DNA from: Bacteroidota bacterium
Lineage (GTDB): Bacteria; Bacteroidota; Ignavibacteria; Kapaibacteriales; Kapaibacteriaceae
Assembly (NCBI GenBank): GCA_018266735.1
Contig: JAFDZT010000007.1
Span: forward strand, 1 to 64,000
DNA length: 64,000 nt
Direction of reading: 5' to 3'
The notes under the pieces: model-generated
What the model was told of the DNA's origin: nothing
The model's database searches: none
Seen by the model: only the letters and a program-made list of their open reading frames with translations
Translations under genes and position numbers: made by a program
Shown: positions 15,239 to 23,556 of the stretch, piece by piece
Layout: each line of letters begins with the position of its first letter
Position numbering within the stretch: the first letter of the stretch is position 1

Positions 15239-16599
15239 ACCGATCCCCAAAGCCCCTGCACGAACTGATCGAGGCCGCCCGCGCGGAAGCGTCGCCAATG
15301 TCGACGCAGGACGTGTCCGAGCTCGTCCGCTCCGCACCGGCCCCAGGATCCTCATTGTTTGGAGGCCATACCATGACGCCGATCCTTGTTGCTGCGACCA
15401 CTGCCCTTGCCGCCCTTGCCGGCACCTATGTCATCCTTCAGTCCCCTCCCAAACCCTCCACCGACCCGGTGAAGCCGCAAACGGCGAGTATGGTGGCAAG
15501 GTCGGAAGGTCCATCAACGGTGGACCCTTCAACGGCTCCATCACAACCGGCTCTCGTTTCGATCGTCTCCGAGGCAGACCCGGCCGGGTTGTGTACCGGT
15601 GACCTTTCGCTGGATTATCTGACGTCGCTGGCGGAGTTGGATATTGAGAAAGCCGACCAGATCGACATGTGCCGTAGTAATGACAGTATGCATATCACCG
15701 TGGTCGTGAACGGGAAGACACGCAGGACCATGGTGCCGATCGACGATGCACCACTTCCGATGATGGTGACGGATGCGTTCGGAAAAGGCAGATGTATGGG
15801 ACGTGTCGATGCCGAGGCCGACCTGAATCGACTGATCCCTGTCGAGTCCGGCTCAGGCCCGGAGAAGATCATCATGTGGTTCTCTCCGACGCAAGCGTTC
15901 ATGCAGGCTCTCCCCGATTCGCTGGAACAGCAGATGGAAGGCGTAATGGACATGAACGTCGATGTGCAGATGAAGGACGGCAATGTTCGCATCCGCACAC
16001 AACGGAAGAATTCCGATGGTACTCGATCCGAGGATGTACGTGAGATGCAGATACCGGATCTGACGAACCTTCGCGATCTGCCCGACATGAAGGATATCAA
16101 TGCCAAACTGCGCATCGTGATGGATTCCACCAATGTGATGCTCAAGCAGCTTTCGACACAGATGAAAGACGTCAACTTCAATATCGACTCGATGATGCGC
16201 GAACTTCGGGTTTGCGACACTTCTGTCAAGAAGATCCGCAAGCAATCCATCCGGATCCGCACGATGCTCATGTCGGATCGGTGCAATAGCATCAAGGCCG
16301 GTATCCAAGAACTCACGCGGCCATCGAACGGCGCCTTGAGCGATGCAACGGTCTTTCCAAATCCTGCCACGAACGGAGCAGCTACACTGTCGTTCTCATT
16401 GCGGGACGACCGTACCGTGAGCGTTGCACTGGTCGATCTCTCCGGTACGACGGTTGCAGAGCTCGCTCGCTCACAACGTCTGAGCTCCGGTGAACGTCAG
16501 ATCCCGCTGACCCTGAATGGCGTGGCTGCTGGGATGTATGTGGTACGCGTGCAGACGGAAAAGGGTGAGGTGTTGGCGAAGAGAATCATCGTTGAGTGA
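15235..16599 (+). CDS. Membrane-anchored partner of the sigma factor with sorting-like C-terminus
   Basis: Translation is coupled to the sigma gene by ATGA. Residues 1-45 are a short cytosolic segment (MNRSPKPLHELIEAARAEASPMSTQDVSELVRSAP). A single membrane helix follows near 47-68 (MTPILVAATTALAALAGTYVIL), so topology and position fit an anti-sigma factor. A large periplasmic region with Met-rich helices comes next. The last ~85 residues form a beta domain (VFPNPATNGAATLSFSLRDD...LNGVAAGMYVVRVQTEKGEVLAKRIIVE) that looks exactly like a type IX sorting domain. That is odd for an anchored anti-sigma factor, since such domains normally mark secreted cargo. No zinc-binding anti-sigma motif is seen. 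Confidence 0.75.
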   Translation: MNRSPKPLHELIEAARAEASPMSTQDVSELVRSAPAPGSSLFGGHTMTPILVAATTALAALAGTYVILQSPPKPSTDPVKPQTASMVARSEGPSTVDPSTAPSQPALVSIVSEADPAGLCTGDLSLDYLTSLAELDIEKADQIDMCRSNDSMHITVVVNGKTRRTMVPIDDAPLPMMVTDAFGKGRCMGRVDAEADLNRLIPVESGSGPEKIIMWFSPTQAFMQALPDSLEQQMEGVMDMNVDVQMKDGNVRIRTQRKNSDGTRSEDVREMQIPDLTNLRDLPDMKDINAKLRIVMDSTNVMLKQLSTQMKDVNFNIDSMMRELRVCDTSVKKIRKQSIRIRTMLMSDRCNSIKAGIQELTRPSNGALSDATVFPNPATNGAATLSFSLRDDRTVSVALVDLSGTTVAELARSQRLSSGERQIPLTLNGVAAGMYVVRVQTEKGEVLAKRIIVE

Positions 16600-16670
16600 C
16601 GAGTTACGAGTGACAAGTGACGAGTTGAGTTACGAGTTACGAGTGACAAGTGACGAGTTGAGTTAGCGAG
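16591..16670. repeat. Heptamer repeat block between convergent genes
   Basis: GTGACAA, GTGACGA, GTTACGA and GTTGA units containing a near-perfect ~30-bp direct duplication. It covers the last codons of the plus-strand gene ending at 16599 and the 3' end of the minus-strand gene ending at 16663. Confidence 0.8.
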
Positions 16671-17964
16671 TGATCGAGATCGGAGTGGTTTGACGATGGG
16701 TGCCCACGGTACACGTGCAGATGTATGCGCCGGATGGCAATGCAAGATGTTCCGTGATGGTGCCGGATTGGACCACTCCGAGCTCACGATCGACAAGAAG
16801 GCGACCGTCGATGGTCGCGATCGTGAGGCGAACGTTCTGCGGTTCTCGGAGGGTGATATGCACGTCGGCTTCGTGGTGCGAAGGATTGGGCGTGATGCTC
16901 CATACAAACGGCGGTGAACCATCGTCTGCCGATACCGACGTAGTCGTGTCCGGAAAACCGCCATTGGTGATGCGGATGATGCCATTCAAGGTGGCAGCAA
17001 AGATCGTGTTAGAGTCGGCGATGCACATTGCATTTGCTTCGTCGCCCGGATCGAACTTCGTGATGTGAAGGTTCTTCCCTCCGTCCTTCGAAGCGTAGAG
17101 TCTGTAATCCTGACCGAAACATATCCGATTTGTGTCCACGAACACCGCTGCGCTACAATACGTATCCAGTTTACTGATCAGATGCTTCGTCCAGGTTGCA
17201 CCACTATCCTTGGATACGTACCATTTGTACGAACTATAGCCGACAAGGATGGAATCGTTCAAGCTCCGAAACAAAAAAATAGGGGTACTTCTACGTTGTA
17301 AGAATGAAATCCCCCCATCGGTTGTCTCGACAAACCCACCGGAACCCGTCGCGATCCAGCCGTGCGTTGGACTTGCAAATGTCATCGATCGAGGACCTGC
17401 AGTATTGGTGTCTCTCGGAACCGGGATCTCCGACCATGATCGTCCTAGATCAGTGGAACGTAGAACACCGTTTTCGCCGACGTTAGCATAGACCAAGGAA
17501 TCACTGAATAGTTGGGGCGTGAAATACACACTGTTCTGATTATTTGCAAAAAGAAAACCGATGTAGGTGTACTCATCATACGGTAACACGTCCCACGTAC
17601 GGCCGAAGTCGCCGGTGGTATATGTCGCATACCTCGAGAACACCATTCCCGTCCCGGATCCATGAAGAACTACCTTCGAGTAGGAGTTTACAGACACCTC
17701 ATACTTCCATTTCCCAGGTCTTGGTGGAAGGATTGTCGTATCCCACGTTGTTCCGGAGTTCGTTGTGCGCAGGACAACAGCAAGATTTCTGTACGACGAA
17801 TCCACTCGGATTCTCACATTCCCGATGGCCATTCCCGTATCTCGATTCACAAAGGCAACATCCCAAAACTCTCCCTTGCCGTAGGGAAAGCAGTAGGTGT
17901 ACTGTGACCACACCTGTGTGGCGGCCATGACAAGGAGTGCACATGTAATGATGATGGTTTTCAC
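16663..17964 (-). CDS. Secreted YCF48/BNR-type beta-propeller protein, 433 aa
   Basis: Signal peptide MKTIIITCALLVMAATQVWSQ. The body has repeated propeller blades with S-x-D-x-G-x-T-W motifs (TTNSGTTWDTT, TTGDFGRTWDVL, STDLGRSWSEI, SKDSGATWTKH, SKDGGKNLHI), as in photosystem-assembly/sialidase-like repeats. The final ~85 residues (WSITPNPSHHEADVHITLREPQNVRLTIATIDGR...GAYICTCTVGTHRQTTPISITR) are a type IX sorting-like domain. The ATG overlaps the stop of the outer-membrane protein gene upstream (ATGA), so the two are co-expressed. Export through the outer membrane is inferred. Confidence 0.85.
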   Translation of the reverse strand: MKTIIITCALLVMAATQVWSQYTYCFPYGKGEFWDVAFVNRDTGMAIGNVRIRVDSSYRNLAVVLRTTNSGTTWDTTILPPRPGKWKYEVSVNSYSKVVLHGSGTGMVFSRYATYTTGDFGRTWDVLPYDEYTYIGFLFANNQNSVYFTPQLFSDSLVYANVGENGVLRSTDLGRSWSEIPVPRDTNTAGPRSMTFASPTHGWIATGSGGFVETTDGGISFLQRRSTPIFLFRSLNDSILVGYSSYKWYVSKDSGATWTKHLISKLDTYCSAAVFVDTNRICFGQDYRLYASKDGGKNLHITKFDPGDEANAMCIADSNTIFAATLNGIIRITNGGFPDTTTSVSADDGSPPFVWSITPNPSHHEADVHITLREPQNVRLTIATIDGRLLVDRELGVVQSGTITEHLALPSGAYICTCTVGTHRQTTPISITR

Positions 17965-18596
17965 AGCTTCACATCCAAAGAGAGCACAAAGTACCGATTC
18001 TCGGCATCGCCGGGCTCGAAGGCATGGAGGCGGAGTTCGGAGTTGAGGCCGACGAAGCCGATGAACGGACCTGCTACGAATTCATCATTGGTGCGGATGA
18101 CGCGCGTACGCTGCGATACCACACCTGCCTCCAACCACGGCAGCACCGTGGCGGTGAGTTCCGTCCAGTAGTACATGAAGGAGTTGTCGCGTACGCCGAG
18201 GTCGAAGAAGTACTGGCCTTCTGTGTAGAACTCGAACATGTTCCATTGCAGGCCGACCTCGAGTCCGGGAGAGATGCCCGTGGTGCTACCGAAGACCACA
18301 CCCACCATGGGCGTCACAAACCCTTCCACCTTGCCATCCCATGCGAAGATCGAGCCCGCCCAAAGCGAGGCCGTTCGAAAGTCTTCGTAGTTGTAGCGCG
18401 CCTCCAGATGAAGCATGTCGTACTCTGCCGTGACCACGGGCACGAAGTAGTTTCCCTCGCTCTTTGTGATGTAGCCATAGCCAAGGGCATGGACCTCCCA
18501 TCCGGTGGAATCGGTGGTGTTCTCTGCACTCCGGCATACCACCCCGGAGAAGATGGGAACAAGAACGGCGAGAAGGATCTTCGTGAACGGACGCAT
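17961..18596 (-). CDS. Outer-membrane beta-barrel protein, 211 aa
   Basis: Signal peptide MRPFTKILLAVLVPIFSGVVCRSAE. The mature part consists of alternating hydrophobic/polar strands rich in Tyr, Phe, Trp and Gly (YGYITKSEGNYFVPVVTAEYDMLHLEARYNYEDF...) and ends in a strand with terminal Leu (YFVLSLDVKL), as in small porin-like barrels. Family not recognised beyond that. It is first in a two-gene unit with the propeller protein. Confidence 0.75.
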   Translation of the reverse strand: MRPFTKILLAVLVPIFSGVVCRSAENTTDSTGWEVHALGYGYITKSEGNYFVPVVTAEYDMLHLEARYNYEDFRTASLWAGSIFAWDGKVEGFVTPMVGVVFGSTTGISPGLEVGLQWNMFEFYTEGQYFFDLGVRDNSFMYYWTELTATVLPWLEAGVVSQRTRVIRTNDEFVAGPFIGFVGLNSELRLHAFEPGDAENRYFVLSLDVKL

Positions 18597-18734
18597 GGCA
18601 TCAACCTCCCATCACAATGGCAACAAGGACGAGCACAACGCCAAGGGTTCTCCAAAACACTGCCATTGCTCTCCTTTCTGCACGTCGTACCCACAAACGT
18701 ATCGAATAACGGGCACTGCAGAACAGTGTGGAAC

Positions 18735-18800
18735 GATCGTCTTCGGAGGGCGACCATTTGCAGGACGTCACGAAAATGGTGGCCTAGTGGCAAGTTCCTA
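18735..18800 (-). pseudogene. Short remnant of a dinD-like gene
   Basis: On the minus strand this segment reads HHFRDVLQMVALRR, matching DHFRDVTKMVPLGS of the adjacent dinD. It keeps 25 of 28 bases of the palindrome present there (18753-18780). No longer ORF surrounds it and a stop precedes it. The rest of 18597-18878 shows no gene. Confidence 0.45.
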
Positions 18801-18878
18801 TTGTTTCAAGTACTTACGCCATTGAGTGAATGCCAGATCTCGCCTGATTTCCAAAAAACGCGAGGATAGGATCGGAGA

Positions 18879-19733
18879 TCATGGGTCCGGCAGTTTCCCC
18901 GAGCGCTTGCCAAGTTCCCTCTCGTCCGAACGAACACGACGTTCGATCTTGCGGATATCGTCCTCTGCAGGGAGGTCCTCCGGTTTGATGCCGCGTTGCC
19001 CCAGCATCGTCCGTACGCTGTTGTTGTTCTGCACGTGCTCTGCCGAGATCCTTTCTTCGCCGGCGATGTCCGACTGCTGGATGTTATGCGTTGTCATTTC
19101 CGTTGCCAGGTGCTTTGCGGCAATGGTGAGCGTCGGTAAGAAATCTGCTAAGGGTCGACTCTGTACAATGCCGAACCTCGCCTTCAAGCGTTGTGTACTG
19201 AGTCCACCGAACAATGCAGCGTCTCCGCGAGAGCGGATCCTTCCGAATCCTGCGTCGTCGACTCCCCGCTCGTAGACAAGTTCTGAAAGCACCTTCTCCG
19301 ATTCCTTGAGTTTGTTCCGAGCGGCCAGTCTGCTCACGTTGAGCATCCGCTCTTCGATGATCTCTTGTTTCCTGGTCTGCAATGCGAAGTAGCTTTGCGC
19401 AAAGGCGATCGGTTCCTTACGGGGATCCCCGTTCTGGGCGATCAGATAGCACGCATATCTCGTGCACATGAAGTCTGAGATCTCGCGTTGAGAACCGCTT
19501 CCGAGGGGTACCATTTTCGTGACGTCACGAAAATGGTCTGAGGGGTTGTAACCCGTTGTTTTACAAGAGTCTACGGCCCGTTGTATAACCTCGCAAAAGT
19601 TCTCCCAGCGCGAATATCCTAGGGGTTCCTGAAGGTCGCGGGCAAACCAGAATTCCACGGCTGTTTGCCCCGGTATCGTTTGCGCGAGCGCATCGAAGAT
19701 GCGCTGGTGTTCGATGATCGATTCCCGTTTCAT
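18879..19733 (-). CDS. dinD: DNA-damage-inducible protein D family, 284 aa
   Basis: The frame extends to 19844, but the ATG at 19731-19733 has AGGAG six bases upstream and gives the family N-terminus (MKRESIIEHQRIFDALAQTIPGQTAVEFWFARDLQEPLGYSRWENF). Length is close to the usual ~275 residues. The BRO-like N-terminal part (WFARDLQEPLGYSRWENF) and the middle EPIAFAQSYFALQTRKQE...RL..R.KL..SE.....YERGVD..GF..IRS.GD.ALFGG are diagnostic. In Escherichia coli DinD is SOS-controlled and inhibits RecA-mediated strand exchange; the same role here is inference. The gene contains a perfect 28-bp palindrome at 19510-19537 and lies near a remnant copy, signs of an accessory, mobile-prone locus. Confidence 0.9.
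   Translation of the reverse strand: MKRESIIEHQRIFDALAQTIPGQTAVEFWFARDLQEPLGYSRWENFCEVIQRAVDSCKTTGYNPSDHFRDVTKMVPLGSGSQREISDFMCTRYACYLIAQNGDPRKEPIAFAQSYFALQTRKQEIIEERMLNVSRLAARNKLKESEKVLSELVYERGVDDAGFGRIRSRGDAALFGGLSTQRLKARFGIVQSRPLADFLPTLTIAAKHLATEMTTHNIQQSDIAGEERISAEHVQNNNSVRTMLGQRGIKPEDLPAEDDIRKIERRVRSDERELGKRSGKLPDP
19510..19537. repeat. Perfect 28-bp palindrome inside dinD
   Basis: Half-sites ACCATTTTCGTGAC and GTCACGAAAATGGT are exact reverse complements with no spacer. It encodes DHFRDVTKMV, a conserved part of the protein. A degenerate copy lies at 18753-18780. Confidence 0.85.
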
Positions 19734-19827
19734 GACGGACTCCTGTGATGAGGTGATACAACAGCGTTGCTGCACCTCGGGAGGGACATGGAAGGGTTCG
19801 AACGTGACGGAACGAAGGGTCTGTTCC

Positions 19828-22257
19828 CTAGAAGGTTGCCACACTTAGCGTGAGGAAGAACTGGGGCTGGAGGCGCTGGGAGACGCGTGCGGTGACGTCG
19901 ACGCGGAGGAAGAGGAGGATGCGGTTGATGCCGAGGCCGAGTTCGTAGTAGACCTGTTCACGCGTTTGTTGTGTGGTCTGATACGGGTACCCGTTCGTGG
20001 GGGGTGTGCGGAAGGCCGTCCAACCGACGGATCCCGTGAGGATGAACTCGATGCCGAACGAGGCGATATCGGGGATGCGGAGCAGACCCGGGATCACTTC
20101 TCCGAAGTTGTGGGCAATGGAGAGCGCCGCGTATCGGTCGCCATAGAATTCCTTGACGCCCGTGCCGCGGAAGGCGCCCTGCGCAGCAAGACCGCTCACA
20201 CTGGACTCGAGTGAGAAGTACTTCTGCGGCGGCACATCTCCCCTGGTGTAGCCACCCGATGCCGTAAGGTCGAGCACCCACAAGGGCAGCGTGCGGATGC
20301 GTAGCGACATGGCCGCTTGCGCACGGAAGAAGGTGAAGTCGCTCGCCAGCACCGTCGGGTCCGACAGTTCCGTGCTGAGGCGGAATCCCGTGCGCGAGAT
20401 CATGCGCCATGGATTGTACTGGACGTTGAGGTCGAACCCTGCAGACCGAAGTTGTCCGGGTGTGATGGGCGGAAGGTCTCTGCGAGGGAGGCGAGGCGAG
20501 AAGAGCGACCATGTGTCGTGGAAGACGGCACTGCGATGTTGCTCGGATCGAACGAAGAGGCGTACCGTGGTCGGACGTTCCCACTCGTCGTTCATGATCA
20601 TGCGCAGTTGCCCCATTCCCACCTTGATCCCTGCCTCCCATCCATCGGCATAGTAGTAGTCACCATAGTCGTTGCCGAACATGGCCGTGGTGAACGTGAT
20701 GAGTCCGGTGCGCACAGCATACGGATCGTCGCGTCGCTTGAGGGCAGAGTAGGCCGAAGCATCGATGCTCCACGTTTGATGCGGCCCGAAGAAGTAGGTG
20801 CCGCCGATGGTGCCATAGGGATGTTGATCGGTGAAGCCGTAGCCCGCCGTTCCGCGCAACTCCACGGCGGTGTCCACACGGTGACGGATTCCGAGACCGA
20901 GATAGAGACCATGCACACGGTTGTAGCGAACGATGTCGTCGAAGCCCGTGAACGGCCTTCGCGCCAGCATGGCAAGCGTGCGAGTGACGGGTGCGATGTA
21001 GCGGTCGATCACCGATGTGGTCATCACCGAATCGGGGCTTTCAATGGTCTTGCGGATCTCGTCGTAGGCTTGCAGTTCCTCGGGTCGTAGCGGCATCTTC
21101 TCGTAGGTCTTCCAGAACGTGGAGTCGAACTGCAATGCGCGCTCGGTGATCTCCACGCGACGTTGATCGAACACATCGCCGGAGAAGGAAGCGTTGATGT
21201 CGTAATCAAAGCAGAACGTTTCGATGGAGATGTCGAGTCGCGGCGAGAACACATAGAGAATGTCCACCTGCATCGAACTTGAAAGCGAGAGTGCCTGCGG
21301 CACCACGGCACCATCGTCGATGGCAAAGGTCTGTCGGTAGGTAAGCGATGCGTCGAATGGAATGTTGACGTTCTTGTTGGGCGTGAGTCGCACGTCCACG
21401 GGAGCATGCGTGCGCTGATCGATGAAGAGCGTGCCCTCGAAGGTCTTGCGGGCAATGCCGCGCGGACGGACGTCGATGCGAACGATGTCGTCGTCCTCAC
21501 TGCTCTTCAAGACCATGTCGTAGAAGTCCAGGGCATCGGGATGGAACGGCGTCTGGATCTCTTCGCCGAGGATCGTGACCACGTCGTCGTAGGCATTGAG
21601 ATTCGTCCCGAACGACACGAAGTTGGCCTGCGACGGGATGTTCAAGGTCTGTCGACGTTGAATGATCTCGTTGAAGAATTTGTCGGGTCGCTTCACATAC
21701 CCCTTGGAGAACGTCTCCATGATGGAGAACACCGTCGAGTCTCCCCTGCCTGAACTCCTGCTTGCCGTGGCCGTATCGGTGATCACCGTGAGCTTCGAAT
21801 ACAGCATGTAGGTGTAGCGATCCAGCGTGTCGTTCTGCGCCTTCTTGCGCGCCAGCACCTTGCGCATGATCCGCACAGCAGGGTCTTCTGCAGAGATCAC
21901 CACTTCGGCCGCACGAAACGGCTGCTCGACAAGAACAATGGCAATGGTCGTATCGGCCGCACTCACACGCACCGTCGTGGAGGCATACCCCACCAAGGAA
22001 CAGCGTAACGTCACACTATCTTGAACGCCCGAAAGCTTGAGCAGGAATCGGCCATCCTTGGTGGTGACCGCAGACTTCTTCGTTCCCACGGCCTGCACCG
22101 TGACGAATCGTAACGGCTCTGCCGATGCAGAATCGGTGATGATACCTGTTATGGTTTGCGACGGAAGGAGGGATACGGAACAACAGAAGGTGGCAAGGAA
22201 GAAGCACACTGTACGAAATGCTGTCAAGGTGGCCTTCTGGTTCACGTTCTGGTACAC
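19828..22257 (-). CDS. DUF5686-type outer-membrane protein with carboxypeptidase-regulatory-like domain
   Basis: The annotated start is a GTG at 22255-22257 with no clear RBS, next to heptamer repeats; a start a few codons inside is possible. A signal peptide follows (FRTVCFFLATFCCSVSLLPSQT). Residues about 35-115 form a CarboxypepD_reg-like beta-sandwich (ITGIITDSASAEPLRFVTVQAVGTKKSAVTTKDGRF...). The remaining ~690 residues are the DUF5686 region (FNEIIQRRQTLNIPSQANFVSFGTNLN...) ending in barrel-like strands and a terminal Phe (FFLTLSVATF). The family is common in Bacteroidota and placed in the outer membrane. Role unknown. Confidence 0.85.
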   Translation of the reverse strand: MYQNVNQKATLTAFRTVCFFLATFCCSVSLLPSQTITGIITDSASAEPLRFVTVQAVGTKKSAVTTKDGRFLLKLSGVQDSVTLRCSLVGYASTTVRVSAADTTIAIVLVEQPFRAAEVVISAEDPAVRIMRKVLARKKAQNDTLDRYTYMLYSKLTVITDTATASRSSGRGDSTVFSIMETFSKGYVKRPDKFFNEIIQRRQTLNIPSQANFVSFGTNLNAYDDVVTILGEEIQTPFHPDALDFYDMVLKSSEDDDIVRIDVRPRGIARKTFEGTLFIDQRTHAPVDVRLTPNKNVNIPFDASLTYRQTFAIDDGAVVPQALSLSSSMQVDILYVFSPRLDISIETFCFDYDINASFSGDVFDQRRVEITERALQFDSTFWKTYEKMPLRPEELQAYDEIRKTIESPDSVMTTSVIDRYIAPVTRTLAMLARRPFTGFDDIVRYNRVHGLYLGLGIRHRVDTAVELRGTAGYGFTDQHPYGTIGGTYFFGPHQTWSIDASAYSALKRRDDPYAVRTGLITFTTAMFGNDYGDYYYADGWEAGIKVGMGQLRMIMNDEWERPTTVRLFVRSEQHRSAVFHDTWSLFSPRLPRRDLPPITPGQLRSAGFDLNVQYNPWRMISRTGFRLSTELSDPTVLASDFTFFRAQAAMSLRIRTLPLWVLDLTASGGYTRGDVPPQKYFSLESSVSGLAAQGAFRGTGVKEFYGDRYAALSIAHNFGEVIPGLLRIPDIASFGIEFILTGSVGWTAFRTPPTNGYPYQTTQQTREQVYYELGLGINRILLFLRVDVTARVSQRLQPQFFLTLSVATF

Positions 22258-22283
22258 ACGTCACTTGTCACTTGTCACTTCTA
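22255..22283. repeat. Heptamer repeat at the start of the DUF5686 gene
   Basis: CACTTGT/CACTTCT units, the reverse complement of the GTGACAA repeats found at 5849, 9323 and 16591. Another partial copy at 22344-22353 encodes the last residues (SDK) of the binding lipoprotein. Confidence 0.7.
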
Positions 22284-22286
22284 CTT

Positions 22287-22347
22287 TTCCTTCTCTTTTC
22301 CTTCTTTCTTACTTCTCTCTTCCTTCTCTTTTCCTTCTTTCTTACTT
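22287..22347. repeat. Polypyrimidine tandem duplication, 33-bp period
   Basis: Two adjacent copies (22287-22319 and 22320-22347) of a T/C-only unit, identical over 28 bases, between two minus-strand genes. The second copy reaches the stop codon of the upstream lipoprotein gene at 22342-22344. Confidence 0.85.
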
Positions 22348-23505
22348 GTCACTCTCTAGTAGTTTCTCCTCCACCATCCTCTCCAACTCCGCCTCGATCT
22401 CCAGCCATTGCGGATGCACGGGCGTCATGCGGGCATGACCGAGTTGTTGGGAGAACATGGCGCGATCTGCATCGGCCGTGAGGGCCTTGTTGTCGAAGAA
22501 TCGGGCATCGGCTGGAAATCCTGCTTCGTCCACCTTCGTACAGAAGCGGATGGCATTGGTCCCATCCGTCATCCAGCGCACGAAGTCGCGTGCGAGTTGC
22601 TTGCGTGACGAGCCGTTGGGTACGGCCAGATACTCACCACCGGCAAAGCTGATCCCAGGCTGTCCGTTCACGCCGGGCATAAGCATTGTTTGATAGTGCA
22701 CGGACGGATTATTGCGAAGCTTCTTCAAGATCCACTGTCCGCTGATCCAGAACGCCACCTTGCCTTGAATGAAGGAGGCGTCGAGCTGACGTTGTGTTTC
22801 GACAAAGCCGGTGCGGGCGAGATCGGCATACATCGCAATGGCGCGTTGCACAACGGGTGCATCGAGCGTGGCATTCCCTTGGGCGTCCACCACGTCGCCA
22901 CCCAACGTCCAGATAAAGGGAAGGATCTTCTTGTAGAGACGATGCGCATCGGCGCCATTGGCGGCGAAGCCTTGCCGCCCTTTATCCTGCACCTTCCGAC
23001 ATGCGGCCAGCAATTCATCCATCGTGGTGATGGGGAGCTTCACGCCGCATTGTGCAAGGATGTCGGTGTTCGCATAGAGGACGCGCGTGTCAAGCGTCCA
23101 CGGATAGGCGTAGACGCGACTGTTCCACATGCCCGGTGCAACACTGTAGGGCACGAAGCCGGCAATGCCGGCACTGTCGGACGGGAGTTGCATGAGCACG
23201 CCGGCGCTGGAGAACTGAGCGATCCAATCGCTACCGAGCTCGACCACGTCGGGCGGTGTGCCGGAGTTGAACGCAGCCTGCAGCTTCTGCTTTCCGTCGT
23301 TCCACGAGAGCTCCGTGAGCTCGACGGTGCACGAATGCGTGCGTTCGAAATCGGCAACAAGTGCCTTGAGGGCGGCCTTCTGTCCGGGCTCGGAATAGAA
23401 GTGCCAGAAATGGAGCGTTCGTGCGTCGGCAGACGGTTTGTCGTTCGACGAGCACGCGCTAAGAACGAGTGCCGTAGCGGCAACGGCGAGGAGAAGGCGA
23501 TGCAT
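22342..23505 (-). CDS. ABC-type sugar/solute-binding lipoprotein (family 1), 387 aa
   Basis: The start is taken at the ATG at 23503-23505, giving a lipoprotein signal ([20 protein letters not shown]) with lipobox LSAC. The body has the family-1 binding-protein pattern: [97 protein letters not shown]. Such proteins deliver sugars or similar solutes to an ABC importer. No permease or ATPase gene adjoins it, so the partner lies elsewhere. It is divergent from pyrG. Confidence 0.9.
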   Translation of the reverse strand: MHRLLLAVAATALVLSACSSNDKPSADARTLHFWHFYSEPGQKAALKALVADFERTHSCTVELTELSWNDGKQKLQAAFNSGTPPDVVELGSDWIAQFSSAGVLMQLPSDSAGIAGFVPYSVAPGMWNSRVYAYPWTLDTRVLYANTDILAQCGVKLPITTMDELLAACRKVQDKGRQGFAANGADAHRLYKKILPFIWTLGGDVVDAQGNATLDAPVVQRAIAMYADLARTGFVETQRQLDASFIQGKVAFWISGQWILKKLRNNPSVHYQTMLMPGVNGQPGISFAGGEYLAVPNGSSRKQLARDFVRWMTDGTNAIRFCTKVDEAGFPADARFFDNKALTADADRAMFSQQLGHARMTPVHPQWLEIEAELERMVEEKLLESDK

Positions 23506-23518
23506 CTGCAAACTTACG

Positions 23519-23526
23519 TATCTTTG
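23519..23526 (+). promoter_or_regulatory. -7 box TATCTTTG upstream of pyrG
   Basis: Exact TAnnTTTG match 31 bases before the pyrG start, within the divergent region shared with the binding lipoprotein. Confidence 0.6.
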
Positions 23527-23556
23527 AGCCCGTGTTGTTGTCACACGGGGAATAAC

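Noticed and set aside
22690-23556. Upstream extension of the CTP synthase frame
   Set aside because: The segment is antisense to the binding-lipoprotein gene and unlike any PyrG N-terminus. The GTG at 23557 begins exactly at the conserved synthase domain and follows a promoter box.
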